Source: Dactylis glomerata (lineage: Eukaryota > Streptophyta > Magnoliopsida > Poales > Poaceae). Taken from it: 64,000 nucleotides of DNA. The position numbers and the translations under genes are program-made. Every line of letters begins with the position of its first letter. The first letter of the stretch is position 1. Positions 45,664 to 56,983 of the stretch are shown here, piece after piece. Location: contig QXEO01000410.1 in assembly GCA_007115705.1 (NCBI GenBank), forward strand, positions 428,235 to 492,234, in the 5' to 3' direction. The notes below the pieces were generated by a model, which had not been told where the DNA came from, did no database searches, and was given only the letters and a program-made list of their open reading frames with translations.

Positions 45664-45749
45664 AACTGGCACTGTGGCAACTTGTTAATAGGTTAGTTCC
45701 GAAAAATGCATAAAAGTGCCACAAAGTGTAACGAAAAATACATAAAAGT
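45664..45749 (-). repeat. Gypsy-1 5' LTR remainder with filler at its broken end
   Basis: Continues the LTR from 33287 after the LARD duplication aactg. It stops at a junction with Copia sequence near 45749. The last bases (aaatacataaaagtgacac) look like a slightly altered copy of aaatgcataaaagtgccac located about 30 bp earlier. Confidence 0.75.
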
Positions 45750-47432
45750 GACACCGACCCGGATGATTCTAAATCTCAGACAGGATACGTTTATATTTTA
45801 AATGGTGGAGCTGTGAGCTGGAGAAGCTGTAAGCAAAGCGTGATCGCGGGATCTACAACAGAAGCGGAATACATGGCTGCTTCAGAAGCATCAAGTGAAG
45901 GAGTTTGGATCAGAAACTTCATCACTGAGCTTGGTGTGGTTCCAAATGCCTTGGACCCACTGGAGATATTGTGCAACAACACTGGCGCCATAGCACTGGC
46001 CCAGGAACCAAGATATCATCCAAAAACCAAGCACATCAACCGCCGTTTCCATATAATTCGAGATTATATAGAAGATGGAGATCTGAAGATTAGCAAAGTA
46101 CATACGGATCTGAATGTCGCAGATCCGTTGACTAAACCTCTTCCACGAGCAAAACATGATCAGCACCTTAATGCCATGGGTGTTAGATTGTTGCCAGATG
46201 TAAACTAGATTATTGACTCTAGTGCAAGTGGGAGACTGTTGGAATTATGCCCTAGAGGCAATAATAAAGATGTTATTATTATAATTCTTGTTCATGATAA
46301 TGTTTATATTCCATGCTAGAATTGTATTAAGCGGAAACTTTAATACTTGTGTGGTTTATGGACAACACCGTGTCCCTAGTACACCTCTATGGACTAGCTC
46401 ATTGATTAATGATGGTTAAGGTTTCCTAACCATAGACATGAGTTGTCAATTAATAATGAGATCATATCATTAGGAGAATGATGTGATGGATAGACCCAAA
46501 TAAAGCAGAGCAATTAGATCGTGTCATTGTGTTCATCTTTGCGAAGCTTTTCCTATGTCATGTATTGTATTCCTTAGACCATGAGATAATACAACTCCCT
46601 GGTATCGGAAGAAAGCTTTGAGGTCATCAAACGTCATCCTATGTGAGGGTGATCATAAAGGTGTCTCTCAGGTGATCGGAAAGTACTTGTTGGGTTGTAT
46701 GTATCGAGATGGAATTTGTCCCTCCCGAGTCGGAGAGATATACTTCGGGCCCACTCGGTAATCGATATCAACACCGCTTGCAAGCACGTGGTTAAGGAGT
46801 TAATCACAGAGTGATATCCGATTACGGAACGAGTAAAGTACTTGCTGTGAACGAGATTGAACTAGGTATGCCGATACCGACGATCGAATCTCGGGCGAGT
46901 AAAATATCGCGAGACGAAGGGAATACAAATACGGGATTGCTTGAATCCTGACATCGTGGTTCATCCGATATGATCATCGCTGAGTGCGTGGGAGTCAATA
47001 TGGATTTCCAGATCCCGCTATTGATTATTGATGGAGATCATGTCCGTGCATTCTTGAACCCGTAGGGTCACACACTTAACGCAAATCAACGCTAGGGTAC
47101 TTTCGGGATATATGTGAAATAGTTTCGAAAAGTTACGGAATTGTTCCGGGTGAAAATATAGTATTTATTAATTGTATGAATTAATAAATATTAATAGTAT
47201 TTATTTATAAGAAATAAATAAAGGAGAAAAGAAAGAGAAAAAAAAGGGGAGCGGCGGCCAGGGATGGCTCGCGCTCGATCAGTTTGATTGAGGCGGCCAC
47301 TGGCTCCCTGGCACGCTCGCTCGTGCGTGCATGTGCAAGGCCCGGCTGGGCCTTTGTGCCTTTGGGCCTTAGCCGGCCGGATGGGCCTTAGCCGGCCGGA
47401 TGTGCAAGGCCCGGCTGGGCCTTTGTGCCTTT
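45750..47432 (+). mobile_element. Copia fragment: RNase H end plus partial 3' LTR
   Basis: Collinear and nearly identical to 59803-61425. It contains the RNase H C-terminus (45750-46208), the polypurine tract (agtgggagac) and a 3' LTR starting TGTTGGAATTATGCCC at 46237. The left end breaks in RNase H and the right end breaks inside the LTR at 47432 against Gypsy gag. In RNase H the catalytic Asp of LCDNTG is Asn (LCNNTG), and one inserted base shifts the frame near the end (HLNAMGVRLL). Confidence 0.85.
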
Positions 47433-48186
47433 GAGTCCTATCATTAGCAAGCATAGCCATAATGGTTTCAATCTTATCATTCAAGGAAGAGGTTTCCTCA
47501 ACAGAATTTACCTTCTTACCTTGTGGAGCTCTCTCGGTGTGCCATTCAGAATAATTTACCATCATGTTGTCTAGTAGCTTTGAGGCGGCGCCCAATGTAA
47601 GGGACATAAAAGTGCCTCCAGCAGCTGAATCAAGTAGGTTCCTTGAAGAAAAATTCAGTCCTGCATAAAAAGTTTGGATAATCATCCAAGTAGTCAGTCC
47701 ATGAGTGGGGCAATTCTTTATCATAGATTTCATTCTTTCCCAAGCTTGAGCAACATGTTCATTATCAAACTGAGTAAACTTCATAATATTGCTACGCAAC
47801 GATATAATCTTAGCAGGAGGATAGTATCTACCAATAAAAGCATCCTTACACTTAGCCCATGAATCAATACTATTCTTAGTCAAAGACAGCAACCAATCTT
47901 TAGCCTTTCCTCTCAAAGAAAAAGGAAACAACTTGAGCTTAATAATATCACTATCAACATCTTTATATTTCTGCATCTCACATAGCTCAACAAAATTGTT
48001 GAGATGAGCTGCAGCATCTTCAGTACTAGCACCAGAAAATTGCTCTTTCATAACAAGGTTCAATAAAGCAGGCTTGATCTCATAAAAAGTGGTAGCAGGA
48101 ACAGGTGGTGCAATAGGAGTGCAGATAAAATCACTATTGTTTGTGCTAGCAAAGTCACACAACTTGGTGTTTTCAGGATTGGCCAT
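47191..48186 (-). CDS. Chimeric frame: Gypsy gag N-terminal part fused to antisense Copia LTR
   Basis: Starts at the gag ATG 48186 (MANPENTKLCDFASTNNSD). It reads the gag core (FPFSLRGKAKDWLL, FIGRYYPPAKI) without interruption to about 47433, then continues in frame through antisense Copia LTR sequence to a stop at 47191, 331 codons in all. It carries CAG after ELCEM where both other gag copies in this window have TAG, so this is the only copy with an uninterrupted gag start. The fusion comes from the rearrangement junction at 47432/47433. I have no evidence for expression; the LTR promoter at 48380-50087 lies upstream in the right orientation. Confidence 0.6.
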   Translation of the reverse strand: MANPENTKLCDFASTNNSDFICTPIAPPVPATTFYEIKPALLNLVMKEQFSGASTEDAAAHLNNFVELCEMQKYKDVDSDIIKLKLFPFSLRGKAKDWLLSLTKNSIDSWAKCKDAFIGRYYPPAKIISLRSNIMKFTQFDNEHVAQAWERMKSMIKNCPTHGLTTWMIIQTFYAGLNFSSRNLLDSAAGGTFMSLTLGAASKLLDNMMVNYSEWHTERAPQGKKVNSVEETSSLNDKIETIMAMLANDRTQRHKGPAGPCTSGRLRPIRPAKAQRHKGPAGPCTCTHERACQGASGRLNQTDRARAIPGRRSPFFSLSFLLYLFLINKYY

Positions 48187-48379
48187 TTCAGCAAAAAGAA
48201 AGTAAACAAGTAAAAACAGCTACCAAGGATTCTAATTTTTTTGGGTTTTTGATATAAAAAGCAATGCAGGTAAAATAAAATAAAGCAAAACAAATAACAA
48301 AGTAAAGAATGTGTGTGCGAAGAACTCCCCTCGCAGAAGTCTTCTCTTCCTTCCCCGGCAACGGCGCCAGAAAAGTAGC
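48187..48379 (-). other. Gypsy leader and tRNA-Asp primer site downstream of the shared LTR
   Basis: Leader between LTR and gag, with tctggcgccgttgccgggg on the - strand near 48354-48372. Its presence after the 3' LTR of Gypsy-2 shows that another Gypsy body was joined head to tail through this LTR. Confidence 0.8.
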
Positions 48380-50087
48380 TGATCCCTACACTTGTGAATG
48401 GTTGATGGCGCCAGAAAATTAGCTGATGCCAAGTTGACGTGGGAACAGATGTCCTTGTGCGTGGTGCTTGACCAGCCCGTTGGGAACCCCAAGAGGAAGG
48501 TATGATGAGTGTAGCGGCTAGTTTTCCCTCAGTTAAGAAACCAAGGTTTATCGTTCAGGAGAAGGGAGACGGTGACGACTGAAGGTGATGCGCACTGGCT
48601 TAGTAACACTCCAACAAGGGCGCCGTTAACGATACTTGTTGACTCGTCTTCAGCCAGTAGCAACGCGGAACCTGCACACACACAAACAAATACTTTGTTC
48701 CCAACTTGCGATGAGGTTGTCAATCTCACCGGTTTGCTTGAAACAAAGGTTATGAGTGTATCGAGTGGAAAACAGTAGAGTATGCTAGTAAAGTAAACAG
48801 TACGGGAATAGTAAACAGGTGATTGCAATATGATTAAAATAGGACCGGGGTCCACAGTTCACTAGTGGTGTCTCTCCATAGATAAAATAACATGCTGGGT
48901 AAACAAATTACAGTTGGGCAATTGATAGAATAAAGATAACGTGATATGTCAAGAAGATCACTATGAGATTCACTCTGGGCATTACAACAAAATACATAGA
49001 CCGCCATCCAACTGCATCTATGACTAATAATCCACCCCCGGGGATATCATCCGAACACCCTAGAAGTATTAAGTTGCGAACAACAGATAATTGCATTAAG
49101 CAAAGTGTGTAATGTAAACAAAGCATATGCCCTCGAGCATATGAATGTTGTTTTCTCCCTAGTAGCAACAGCACATCTACCACCTTAGAGGTTTCTGTCA
49201 CTCCCCCGGGTGAAATAGAGGCATGAACCCACTATCGAGCATAAATACCCCCTCTTGGAGTCACTAGCAACTACTCGGCCAAGATAGCTACTAACAACGG
49301 AGAGCATGCAAGATCATAAACATCATAGAGATAACATAAGATAAAATTCAGTACAGCAACTTAATCATAAACACCAATATTCATCGGATCCCAACAAACC
49401 AACATCATAGAATTACATAACAGTGATCTCAATCATGTATGGCAGCTCATGAGATCTAAACATGAAGCACATGGTGGAGAAGACAACCATCTAGCTACTG
49501 CTATGGACCCATAGTCCAAGGTAGACTACTCACTCATCGCTCCGGAGGCAAGCATGGCGATGAAGAAGACCTCCGGTGGCGATTCCCCTCTCCGGCAGGG
49601 TGCCGGGAAGAGCTTCTGGACCCTCCCGATCTTCGGGTCGACGGCGGCGGCGGATCGCGATGTATTCTGGAAAACTGATCGGGTACTTAGGTTTTTCTCG
49701 TCGGGGGGTACTTATAGGCGAAGGGGCGTCGTCAGAGGAGGCCCCAGGTGGCCTCACACATAGGTGGCGCGGGCCAGGGGTAGGCCGCGCCACCCCTGTG
49801 TGTGGACCCCTGGTCCTCCGTCTCCTACTCTCCTTCGGATGTTTGGAAGCTCCCCGATGAAATATGACTTCTGGAACTTGTTTCGTCCAATTCCGAGAAT
49901 ATTTCCTGTGTATCACTTCTGAAACACAAAAACAGCAGAAAACAGGAAACTGGCACTGTGGCACTTCGTTAATAGGTTAGTTCCGGAAAGCGTATAAAAA
50001 TGCCACTAAGTATAACGAAACAATAGGCAAATGGTGTAAAACAAAGCATGGAGCATCAAAAATTATAGATACGTTTGAGACGTATCA
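48380..50087 (-). repeat. Gypsy LTR shared by Gypsy-2 (as 3' LTR) and a truncated copy (as 5' LTR)
   Basis: 1708 bp. The polypurine tract of Gypsy-2 adjoins it at 50088 and a primer site with gag adjoins it at 48379. I count about 16 base differences from the LTR at 55275-56981. Like Gypsy-1, its 3' end carries a partial primer-site copy (tctggcgccatcaacc) about 30 bp inside the LTR. Confidence 0.85.
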
Positions 50088-53017
50088 AGCATCCCCAAGC
50101 TTAACTCCTGCTCGTCCTCGAGTAGGTAAGTGATAACAAAAGAATAATTTTTGAGGTGACATGCACCTACACAATCTTGATCATATATGTAAGCATTGGT
50201 GAGCTGGGATCAATAGAACTTAAAACATGGGCATGAAGATATAATCATGACAATAAGAACTTAGCAACCATGTTGTAAACATGCAAATGAACACAAACAA
50301 AAGATCATGGTAATGAAACAATGAAAGTCAAACGTGTGTTCAAATCATAAGGAAAAACATACAAGTGGTTTTCAGCTTGTCCTTCAAAGAGAGCAAAACA
50401 TAAATGCATAGGACACCTCAAAGTTTAAGAGGGCGACTAGATACAAATAATTTAAGAACAAGTGAAACCAACAATATGAATCAATCAATGAACTTTGGGA
50501 CAATGCATATCACACTAAGAATGACAACTATGCTCTCTTAATGGTGCATAAAGATAGAAGGTGGTGACTCAACATAAAAGTAAAAGAAAGGCCCTTCGCA
50601 GAGGGAAGCAGTGATTGCAAGTTTTATAACCTTCAAAAATTATGGTACTTACCGGCTTTGAGCTCTCATTGCCCCCATCATAAGCATCTTGAATGGTTAA
50701 AGTTAATGCGAGAACAATTATGATGCATATGCTTGACAAATCATAAGTTGAAAACCTCGTGTCCCGTGAATACGAGTACCCAAACCATGCTAGTTTACTT
50801 AGAGTCCCAAGCAAGGCTCTTGTCATTGTAAATATATGCATATCATTGAGAACCGCCAATGGGGTACCTCCGTGCCCGATGACATGGAACAAGCCCACAC
50901 CAAAATGACAGGACAAGCAGACAATGAACACCTCGGCATCACTTTTATTTGCTATATTGTTTAGCTTTTTATTGTGAGATGCGTCGTCGAATGTTCACCA
51001 TGGGTATGCTGCAAATTTCCACCATGAATTATGCATGGCTTAGATTGGCGGCCCGGCGTTTCCCTAACACATATAAAAACTCCATGATCCTCACAAGATT
51101 CCCAATTCATTTCACACAGCGGGCATCCATAAACAAAAGATCACAATATCAACTCAAATAGGAAGTGCAATGTTGAAAGCTTGCCCCATGACGGCATGGC
51201 TGGGCTAGAATCCAACTTACAACTTGCAAGCATAACAACTCAGCATAAAAGACCACAATGTCAAATTTTTAGAACAGGAAAAAGTAAAGTGTGCCTTCCG
51301 GTTCGTGAGAGCTTTACTGACCGAATTTCGCATAACACTGGTAAGAGTTTAATTTGAAGAGAATATAAAAGCAAGTCAAATTTACTTGGAATAGCAAATT
51401 GCTAGTAGGTATGTATGGTGGACACTTTGAAAAACTTTGGCTTTTAGGAGTTGGATGCACGAGTAGAGCTCATACTAAGTACAAGGTGAGGGCTAGCAAA
51501 AGACTGGGAGCGACCAACTAAGAGAGCAATAATGGCCATAATCATGCAAAGCGACAAAGCGACATTAAAAGAAGCATACGATGGCATCAAAAGTCAAAAA
51601 CTAAATGATCATGAAGGCTATTGGCGACTTTGTAAGAGTCTAACATGTGTGAGCATGCGCCAAGTCAACCCAAATAAAGCATCAAGGAGAAAACCAAAAT
51701 AATGCTTCCATACAATAAAAACAACGCATGATTTTTTTCAAAGGCTCATTAAGCAATCTCAGTTATTTGAGACAAGTCATGCTACAGCAAAACCACTAAG
51801 CATACTATCAAAAAGACATCTAGCATGACATGAAAAAGCCTAAGCCGCAGTCTACACAAGCTCCTTCTTGTACCACTATTTTGCACAAAGCTTTTTCTCT
51901 TTTCCAACACCATTTGAAATTTTTATAAACACCTCTTTTGATGAAAACCAATAAAGACCAGAGGCAAAAATACACCTTGATGAAAAGATATGAAAAGATC
52001 TGAACGCATATCAAGGCGAAAACGAAAACCAGAAGCAGTAGCAGAAAAAGTAGAACACTCGATTTTAAATAAGAGTGAAAACTAGAGCGTTCTTTGCAAA
52101 TAAAACGAGTACATCTCCTCCAAAGGGAATTTGTTGGGGTCCAACCTTTTATTGCAGCAAACAAACAAACTAAACAAACTAAGAAAACTAAAACAACTGA
52201 CGCTCCAAGAAAAACACATAGTGCATGAAGCAATAAAAATATAGTGTTTTGAAAGGTGACCTGATTTTTGCCGATGAAGAAGGGGTGCCTCGGGGGCATC
52301 CCCAAGCTTTGATGCTTGTACTTCTTGGATATTTCTTGGGGTGCTGGGCATCCCCAAGCTTGAGCTTTTGTCCATTCTTCAACTCATCTCATCATTCTCC
52401 AATCCCTACACTTGAAAACTTCCTTCATACAAAACTAAACACAATTCTATTAGCAACATTAGTGTATGCATAAAATATATTCAACCTCTTTAAGCTTCAG
52501 GTTTCAACTCAAAACCACCACATATAAAGTATATACTACTGTAGCAACTTCCACAAGAGTTCCATGATCAAAAAGAACTCAAAAGAAAGCGATAAAGTGG
52601 CAAAAACAAATATTGGCAGAAATCTGTCAAAACTGAACAGCTGATAAAGGACGAATTTTTGAGGGATTTTCCGTTGCTCAAATCAAAAAGTGTTCAACTA
52701 ACGAAAGTTTGGATATAACCTGGGGCATAAGCACAAGAAATTTCAGGTCCAAAAGATATACAGTGATTTTATACGAATTTTTACGGTGCAGCACCAAAAA
52801 CAGTTTCAGGACAGCAATTTCCCCAAATCTTTACCTCACTCAAATTAGAGGCTTCTCTTGGCACAAAAACGAAATAAACAAGATAAAGAGCGGTCATTAT
52901 AGTAGTAATGACTTCTGAGACTCAAATAAAAGAAAAAGTACTGTAAAGAAAACATTGGGTTATCTCCCAAGAGTGCTTTTCTTTAACGCCTTTGAGCTAG
53001 GCGCAGAAAAGTGCGAA
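50088..53017 (-). other. Gypsy-2 non-coding 3' internal domain
   Basis: 2.9 kb with no polymerase. It contains a 161-codon frame (52305-51820) with two hydrophobic stretches (FLLLHALCVFLGASVVLVFL and LLFLLLLLVFVFALICVQIF), placed where some Gypsy elements have an env-like gene. The Gypsy-1 version is frame-shifted, and T-rich DNA easily encodes such stretches, so I do not call a gene. Confidence 0.6.
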
Positions 53018-55081
53018 TCAAGTAATATCAAGAGATGAAGCATCAAGCTCATAATTTGCTCTAAGAATAGAGTCAAAAAGTAATTTCTTTCTTTTCCTAG
53101 GGAAGTGTTCCATACCTTTCTTTAGTGGGAATTGATACTTGATAGTGCCTTCCCTCATATCAATAATAGCACCTACAGTTCGAAGAAAAGGTCTTCCCAA
53201 AATAATAGGACATGAAGCATGGCATTCAACGTCCATAACAAGAAAATCAACGGGAACAAGGTTATTGTTAACCACAATAAGAACATCATTAATCCTTCCC
53301 AAAGGTTTCTTCTTAGCAACATCAGCAATAGGAACATCAAAATAACACTTTTCAAGCGGTGGTAAATCAAGCATGTCATAAATCTTTCTAGGCATGATAG
53401 AAATACTAGCACCTAGATCACATAAAGCATGGCAATCATAACCATTAACATACATATCAATGATGGGTTCCCAACCATCTTCTAACTTCTTGGGAACAGA
53501 AGCTTTTTGCCTCAACTTTTCATCCCTAATCTTTATAAGAGCATTGGTAATATGCTTAGTAAAAGCAATATTTAAAGAACTAGCATTGGGAGTCAAAGCA
53601 AGCTTTTGCAAGAATGAAATTACTTCAGATATATTGCAGCCATCAACATCAAAATCATTAAAGGAAATAGAGCTATCATCTTTCACACTCCGAAAAATTT
53701 CAGCACTCTTTTGAGAAAAAGTTTTGGCAGTTTTAGGCTTTTTAGCACAAGGAGTGGGAGTTTTCTCTACACCGATCAAAGTAAGAGGATTGCTATCAGT
53801 AGGAGCAACATCATTAGAGGTAGTAATAGTACATACCTTCATCTCTCTAGCCATCTCATCTTCTCTTTCCCACCTGGCATGCAATTCTGCTAACAATCTA
53901 ATATTTTCATCAATTCTAACCTGGTTAGCATTAGCGGCAGCAACAATATTGCTCACATTCACATCATTAGGAAACACTTTTAATTTCAGAAGTTCAACAT
54001 CATGAGCAAGGCTATCAACTTTAGAAGCAAGAGCATCAATTTTGCCTAACTTTTCCTCAACAGACTTATTAAAAGCAGTTTGTTTACCGATGAAGTCCTT
54101 GAGCATTACCTCAAGCTCGGAGGGCGCGGCCCTAGTGTTGTTGTAGGAATTACCATAAGAGTTACCATAACCATTACCATTGGTAGAAAGATATGGCCTA
54201 TAATTGTTACTAGCAAAATTGTTCCTATAAGCATTGTTGTTAAAATTGTTGTTTCTAATGAAATTCACATCAACTTGTTCTTCTTGAGCAACCAGAGAGG
54301 CTAAAGGAACATTATTAGGATCAACATGAGTCCTATCATTAGCAAGCATAGCCATAATGGTATCAATCTTATCATTCAAGGAAGAGGTTTCCTCAACAGA
54401 ATTTACCTTCTTACCTTGTGGAGCTCTCTCGGTGTGCCATTCAGAATAATTTACCATCATGTTGTCTAGTAGCTTTGAGGCAGCGCCCAATGTAAGGGAC
54501 ATAAAAGTGCCTCCAGCAGCTGAATCAAGTAGGTTCCTTGAAGAAAAATTCAGTCCTGCATAAAAAGTTTGGATAATCATCCAAGTAGTCAGTCCATGAG
54601 TGGGGCAATTCTTTATCATAGATTTCATTCTTTCCCAAGCTTGAGCAACATGTTCATTATCAAACTGAGTAAACTTCATAATATTGCTACGCAACGATAT
54701 AATCTTAGCAGGAGGATAGTATCTACCAATAAAAGCATCCTTACACTTAGCCCATGAATCAATACTATTCTTAGTCAAAGACAGCAACCAATCTTTAGCC
54801 TTTCCTCTCAAAGAAAAAGGAAACAACTTGAGCTTAATAATATCACTATCAACATCTTTATATTTCTACATCTCACATAGCTCAACAAAATTGTTGAGAT
54901 GAGCTGCAGCATCTTCAGTACTAGCACCAGAAAATTGCTCTTTCATAACAAGGTTCAATAAAGCAGGCTTGATCTCATAAAAAGTGGTAGCAGGAACAGG
55001 TGGTGCAATAGGAGTGCAGATAAAATCACTATTGTTTGTGCTAGCAAAGTCACACAACTTGGTGTTTTCAGGATTGGCCAT
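53018..55081 (-). pseudogene. Gypsy-2 gag-protease, one nonsense codon
   Basis: Starts at ATG 55081 and would be about 687 codons but for TAG at 54868-54866 after ELCEM. From 54826 it is open for 602 codons. Order: gag core (FPFSLRGKAKDW to YYPPAKI), an Asn-rich linker (NNNFNNNAYRNN) replacing the zinc knuckle region, a coiled coil (EKLGKIDALASKVDSLAHDV), then a retropepsin with CDLGASISIMP and the second conserved stretch IILGRPFLRT. Gag packages RNA and the protease matures it. The element ends after the protease (DASSLDIT), so reverse transcriptase and integrase must come from a partner. The DLGA form of the active site is common in plant Gypsy proteases. Confidence 0.9.
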
Positions 55082-55274
55082 TTCAGCAAAAAGAAAGTAA
55101 ACAAGTAAAAACAGCTACCAAGGATTCTAATTTTTTTGGGTTTTTGATATAAAAAGCAATGCAGGTAAAATAAAATAAAGCAAAACAAATAACAAAGTAA
55201 AGAATGTGTGTGCGAAGAACTCCCCTCGCAGAAGTCTTCTCTTCCTTCCCCGGCAACGGCGCCAGAAAAGTAGC

Positions 55275-56981
55275 TGGTCCCTACACTTGTGAATGGTTGA
55301 TGGCGCCAGAAAATTAGCTGATGCCAAGTTGACGTGGGAACAGATGTCCTTGTGCGTGGTGCTTGACCAGCCCGTTGGGAACCCCAAGAGGAAGGTATGA
55401 TGAGTGTAGCGGCTAGTTTTCCCTCAGTTAAGAAACCAAGGTTTATCGTTCAGGAGAAGGGAGACGGTGACGACTGAAGGTGATGCGCACTGGCTTAGTA
55501 ACACTCCAACAAGGGCGCCGTTAACGATACTTGTTGACTCGTCTTCAGCCAGTAGCAACACGGAACCTGCACACACACAAACAAATACTTTGTTCCCAAC
55601 TTGCGATGAGGTTGTCAATCTCACCGGTTTGCTTGAAACAAAGGTTATGAGTGTATCGAGTGGAAAACAGTAGAGTATGCTAGTAAAGTAAACAGTACGG
55701 GAATAGTAAACAGGTGATTGCAATATGATTAAAATAGGACCAGGGTCCACAGTTCACTAGTGGTGTCTCTCCATAGATAAAATAACATGCTGGGTAAACA
55801 AATTACAGTTGGGCAATTGATAGAATAAAGATAACGTGATATGTCAAGAAGATCACTATGAGATTCACTCTGGGCATTACAACAAAATACATAGACCGCC
55901 ATCCAACTGCATCTATGACTAATAATCCACCCCCGGGGATATCATCCGAACACCCTAGAAGTATTAAGTTGCGAACAACAGATAATTGCATTAAGCAAAG
56001 TGTGTAATGTAAACAAAGCATATGCCCTCGAGCATATGAATGTTGTTTTCTCCCTAGTAGCAACAGCACATCTACCACCTTAGAGGTTTCTGTCACTCCC
56101 CTAGGTGAAATAGAGGCATGAACCCACTATCGAGCATAAATACCCCCTCTTGGAGTCACTAGCAACTACTCGGCCAAGATAGCTACTAACAACGGAGAGC
56201 ATGCAAGATCATAAACATCATAGAGATAACATAAGATAAAATTCAGTACAGCAACTTAATCATAACACCAATATTCATCGGATCCCAACAAACCAACATC
56301 ATAGAATTACATAACAGTGATCTCAATCATGTATGGCAGCTCATGAGATCTAAACATGAAGCACATGGTGGAGAAGACAACCATCTAGCTACTGCTATGG
56401 ACCCATAGTCCAAGGTAGACTACTCACTCATCGCTCCGGAGGCAATCATGGCGATGAAGGAGACCTCCGGTGGCGATTCCCCTCTCCGGCAGGGTGCCGG
56501 GAAGAGCTTCTGGACCCTCCCGATCTTCGGGTCGACGGCGGCGGCGGATCGCGATGTATTCTGGAAAACTGATCGGGCCCTTAGGTTTTTCTCGTCAGGG
56601 GGTATATATAGGCGAAGGGGCGATGTCAGAGGAGGCCCCAGGTGGCCTCACACATAGGTGGCGCGGGCCAGGGGTAGGCCGCGCCACCCCTGTGTGTGGA
56701 CCCCTGGTCCTCCATCTCCTACTCTCCTTCGGATGTTTGGAAGCTCCCCGATGAAATATGACTTCTGGAACTTGTTTCGTCCAATTCCGAGAATATTTCC
56801 TGTGTATCACTTCTGAAACACAAAAACAGCAGAAAACAGGAAACTGGCACTGTGGCACTTCGTTAATAGGTTAGTTCCGGAAAGCGTATAAAAATGCCAC
56901 TAAGTGTAACGAAACAATAGGCAAATGGTGTAAAACAAAGCATGGAGCATCAAAAATTATAGATACGTTTGAGACGTATCA
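55275..56981 (-). repeat. Gypsy-2 5' LTR
   Basis: 1707 bp antisense, TGATACGTCTCAAACG... (from 56981) to ...TGTAGGGACCA (55275). The right edge abuts Copia gag sequence at 56982, so this Gypsy inserted into, or recombined at, a Copia element. Confidence 0.85.
56601..56611 (-). promoter_or_regulatory. Gypsy-2 LTR TATA box
   Basis: CTATATATACC on the - strand. The same position reads tataaag in the other full copies (8011-8017, 33051-33045) and is degraded in the shared LTR (cttatagg near 49710). Confidence 0.45.
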
Positions 56982-56983
56982 TG

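Noticed and set aside
51820..52305. Env-like gene with two membrane segments in Gypsy-2
   Set aside because: The frame is not conserved in Gypsy-1, and T-rich DNA yields hydrophobic peptides by chance.
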